Source: an uncultured Bacteroidales bacterium (GTDB lineage: Bacteria; Bacteroidota; Bacteroidia; Bacteroidales; P3). From it: DNA of 64,000 bases. Both the position numbers and the translations under genes were made by a program. Positions 62,359 through 64,000 of the stretch are shown piece after piece. The notes beneath the pieces were generated by a model. That model was not told the DNA's origin, ran no database searches, and was given only the letters and a program-made list of their open reading frames with translations. Positions within the stretch are counted from its first letter, which is position 1. Every line of letters starts with the position of its first letter. The stretch is from assembly GCA_900318175.1 (NCBI GenBank), contig ONJQ01000002.1:124001-188000 (forward strand), given 5' to 3'.

Positions 62359-63552
62359 ATGGAATTTAGAGATTTAAAGAAACAGTACGCTGCCTTAAAG
62401 CAGGATATTGACCATGCCATGACCGAGGTGGCATCCTCGGGGGCTTTTATTATGGGTAATGCCGTGAAGGAACTGGAACAGGAATTGGCCGAATATGTGG
62501 GGGTGAAACATTGTTTGGGATGTGCCAACGGGACGGATGCACTGACACTGGCCTTGAAGGCTTTGGGCATAGGAAAGGGCGACGCAGTGTTTGTGCCAGA
62601 CTTCACTTTCTTTGCCTCGGCTGAGGTTGTGGCGCTGGAGGGTGCCACGCCGGTGTTTGTGGATGTGGACCCGCAAACGTTCAACATGGACGCCAAGAGT
62701 TTGGACGATGCCATCCGTTCGGTACACGACAATATGGAGCTGCGACCCAAGGCAGTGATTGCGGTGGACCTGTTCGGACTTCCCGCAGATTTTACCGCGC
62801 TGCGCGCCATCACCAAACGTGAAGGGATGTACCTGATTGAGGATGGAGCACAGGGCTTTGGCGGCAGCGTGAGGATACCCAAACAGGAGGGCGACGGCTA
62901 CACGGTGCGCCGTGCTTGCAGTTTCGGCGACATTGCCACGACGTCGTTCTTCCCCGCCAAACCGTTGGGCTGCTATGGCGACGGTGGCGCGGTGTTTACT
63001 GACAATGACGAGTGGGCTGCCCTGATTGAGTCGCTACGCGTTCACGGCAAGGGTAGCTACAAGTACGACAATGTGCGCATCGGCCTCAACTCCCGTTTGG
63101 ACACGCTTCAGGCAGCCATCCTCCGCGTGAAGTTCAAAGCGTTCAAGGAGCACGAGCTGATGGACGTAAATCGGGTGGCAGAGTACTATACACAGCTGAT
63201 TAGCGGCATGACACGCTTCAGCAAGAAGGAGATTATGATTACCCCGCCATTTATCCCTGAGGGATATACGAGCAGTTGGGCGCAGTACACAGTTCAGCTC
63301 AGCGTGCCGTCCGGCAATGGCACATTCAACCGCGAGGTGCTACAGGCCAAGCTGAAGGCCAAGGGGATTCCAACCATGGTCTACTACCCCACCCCAATGA
63401 GCAAGCAGACCGCCTTCAAGGAGGTGCACAACTTCGCACTCACGCCTAACGCCCTGAGGCTGTCGAAAAGCGTGCTCTCGCTCCCCATGCATCCCTACCT
63501 GACCCGCGAAGAGGTGCGCATGGTGGTGGAACAATTGGTAAGCAGCATCTAG
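62359..63552 (+). CDS. wbpE: WbpE-like sugar aminotransferase (DegT/DnrJ/EryC1/StrS family)
   Basis: 397 residues. PLP-dependent fold type I: CANGTDALTLALKALGIG, VFVPDFTFFASAEV, VDLFGLPAD, LIEDGAQGFGG and the Schiff-base lysine in TTSFFPAKPLGCYGDGGA. R/NSRLDTLQAAIL and YYPTPMSKQ are substrate-side motifs. It transfers an amino group to the 3-keto sugar made by the WbpB-like enzyme, giving UDP-GlcNAc(3N)A. The N-acetyltransferase (WbpD) and epimerase (WbpI) expected next are not within the window. Confidence 0.92.
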   Translation: MEFRDLKKQYAALKQDIDHAMTEVASSGAFIMGNAVKELEQELAEYVGVKHCLGCANGTDALTLALKALGIGKGDAVFVPDFTFFASAEVVALEGATPVFVDVDPQTFNMDAKSLDDAIRSVHDNMELRPKAVIAVDLFGLPADFTALRAITKREGMYLIEDGAQGFGGSVRIPKQEGDGYTVRRACSFGDIATTSFFPAKPLGCYGDGGAVFTDNDEWAALIESLRVHGKGSYKYDNVRIGLNSRLDTLQAAILRVKFKAFKEHELMDVNRVAEYYTQLISGMTRFSKKEIMITPPFIPEGYTSSWAQYTVQLSVPSGNGTFNREVLQAKLKAKGIPTMVYYPTPMSKQTAFKEVHNFALTPNALRLSKSVLSLPMHPYLTREEVRMVVEQLVSSI

Positions 63553-63600
63553 AAATAAATTGCACGAACATGTTCTTTAATTAAAATATTAATTTGAGAC

Positions 63601-64000
63601 ATGAACATCCTGATGATAAGCCATTATGCTGGGGCCCCGCAATATGGGATGGAGTTCCGCTCCTACTATATGGCGCGCGAATGGGTGAAGATGGGCCACA
63701 GGGTGATGGTTGTCGGAGCTTCGTTCTCGCATCTGCGTGGGAAGCAACCCACTGTGGGCGAGGAGGTGCTGGAGGGTATATCCTACCGATGGCTCCCCAC
63801 ACGCAGCTATGAGGGCAACGGGATGGCGCGCGTGGTCTCCATGTTCCAGTTTGTAGGCCAAGTGTATCGCCATTCAAAGAGCTTTGTGGCTTTCCATCCC
63901 GATGTAGTAATAGCATCATCAGTCTATACGTTCGACATCTATCCCTGCCGTCATATTGCACGCCGCTGCAAGGCACGGCTGGTCTACGAGGTTCACGACC
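63601..64000 (+). CDS. WbuB-type glycosyltransferase family 4 protein (3' end outside the window)
   Basis: 133 codons from ATG at 63601 without a stop. The N-terminus MNILMISHYAGAPQYGMEFR is typical of WbuB/L-fucosamine transferase-like GT4 enzymes. Other family segments are YYMAREWVKMGHRVMVVGAS, PDVVIASSVYTFDIYPC and KARLVYEVHD. It is the last visible gene of the polysaccharide operon, 48 bp after the aminotransferase. Confidence 0.87.
   Translation, partial: MNILMISHYAGAPQYGMEFRSYYMAREWVKMGHRVMVVGASFSHLRGKQPTVGEEVLEGISYRWLPTRSYEGNGMARVVSMFQFVGQVYRHSKSFVAFHPDVVIASSVYTFDIYPCRHIARRCKARLVYEVHD

Overview
The window comes from a Bacteroidales bacterium (Prevotella/Porphyromonadaceae-like; genus not assignable by eye). 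The evidence is: typical Bacteroidetes promoters (a -7 box TAnnTTTG, often with a TTTG box 18-20 nt upstream), a C10 cysteine protease with a type IX secretion (T9SS) C-terminal tail, a DUF5686 outer-membrane protein, a TamB-like protein, a CarboxypepD_reg/TonB receptor, a GH92 alpha-mannosidase and a Wbp-type amino-sugar pathway. Most housekeeping genes are GC-rich at third positions, which leaves very long meaningless open frames on their opposite strands.

Layout. 1-5569 (-) is the 5' part of a giant modular surface protein (fibronectin-like plus beta-helix modules) that runs off the left edge. 6.5-16.8 kb (-) is a run of metabolic genes: a P-loop kinase/dCMP deaminase fusion, purE, gpsA, pepD, a secreted C10 protease, purL and an acyltransferase. 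A tRNA-Ser(TGA) with its own promoter and terminator follows at 17.0 kb. Directly beyond it lies an AT-rich accessory island (17.6-23.0 kb, all -): an unrecognised operon of a cytidine-deaminase-fold protein, a hypothetical protein and three SHOCT-motif membrane proteins, preceded by a repeat-rich TPR/TonB-C protein.

23.0-27.4 kb is a scrap-yard. It holds a type I methyltransferase (hsdM) relic fused to a DUF5686 fragment, an 86-bp inverted repeat pair, degenerate short tandem repeats, a DMT-family transporter with an altered C-terminus, and an ATPase gene (archaeal ATPase/DUF234 type) bracketed by a ~200-bp direct duplication of the surrounding sequence. 27.3-36.7 kb holds cell-envelope genes (DUF5686 protein, TamB-like protein, membrane LytTR regulator, phosphodiester glycosidase). 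37-44.7 kb holds glycan uptake and degradation genes: a TonB receptor preceded by a broken sigma-factor gene, a small lipoprotein, GH92 and a ROK kinase. 44.7-57 kb is core: phoH, ispE, fba, a WecA/MraY-type transferase, serS, an amidase, mnmE and uvrA. 57.4-64 kb (+) is a surface polysaccharide locus: O-antigen ligase/polymerase, UDP-sugar dehydrogenase, WbpB-like oxidoreductase, WbpE-like aminotransferase and two glycosyltransferases, the last cut by the window end.

How the genes work together: the polysaccharide locus holds three consecutive steps of a UDP-2,3-diamino-uronic acid pathway. In Porphyromonas gingivalis this pathway serves A-LPS and the anchoring of T9SS cargo, and two probable surface or T9SS proteins are encoded in the same window. 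The most novel-looking part is the deaminase/SHOCT operon next to the tRNA gene.
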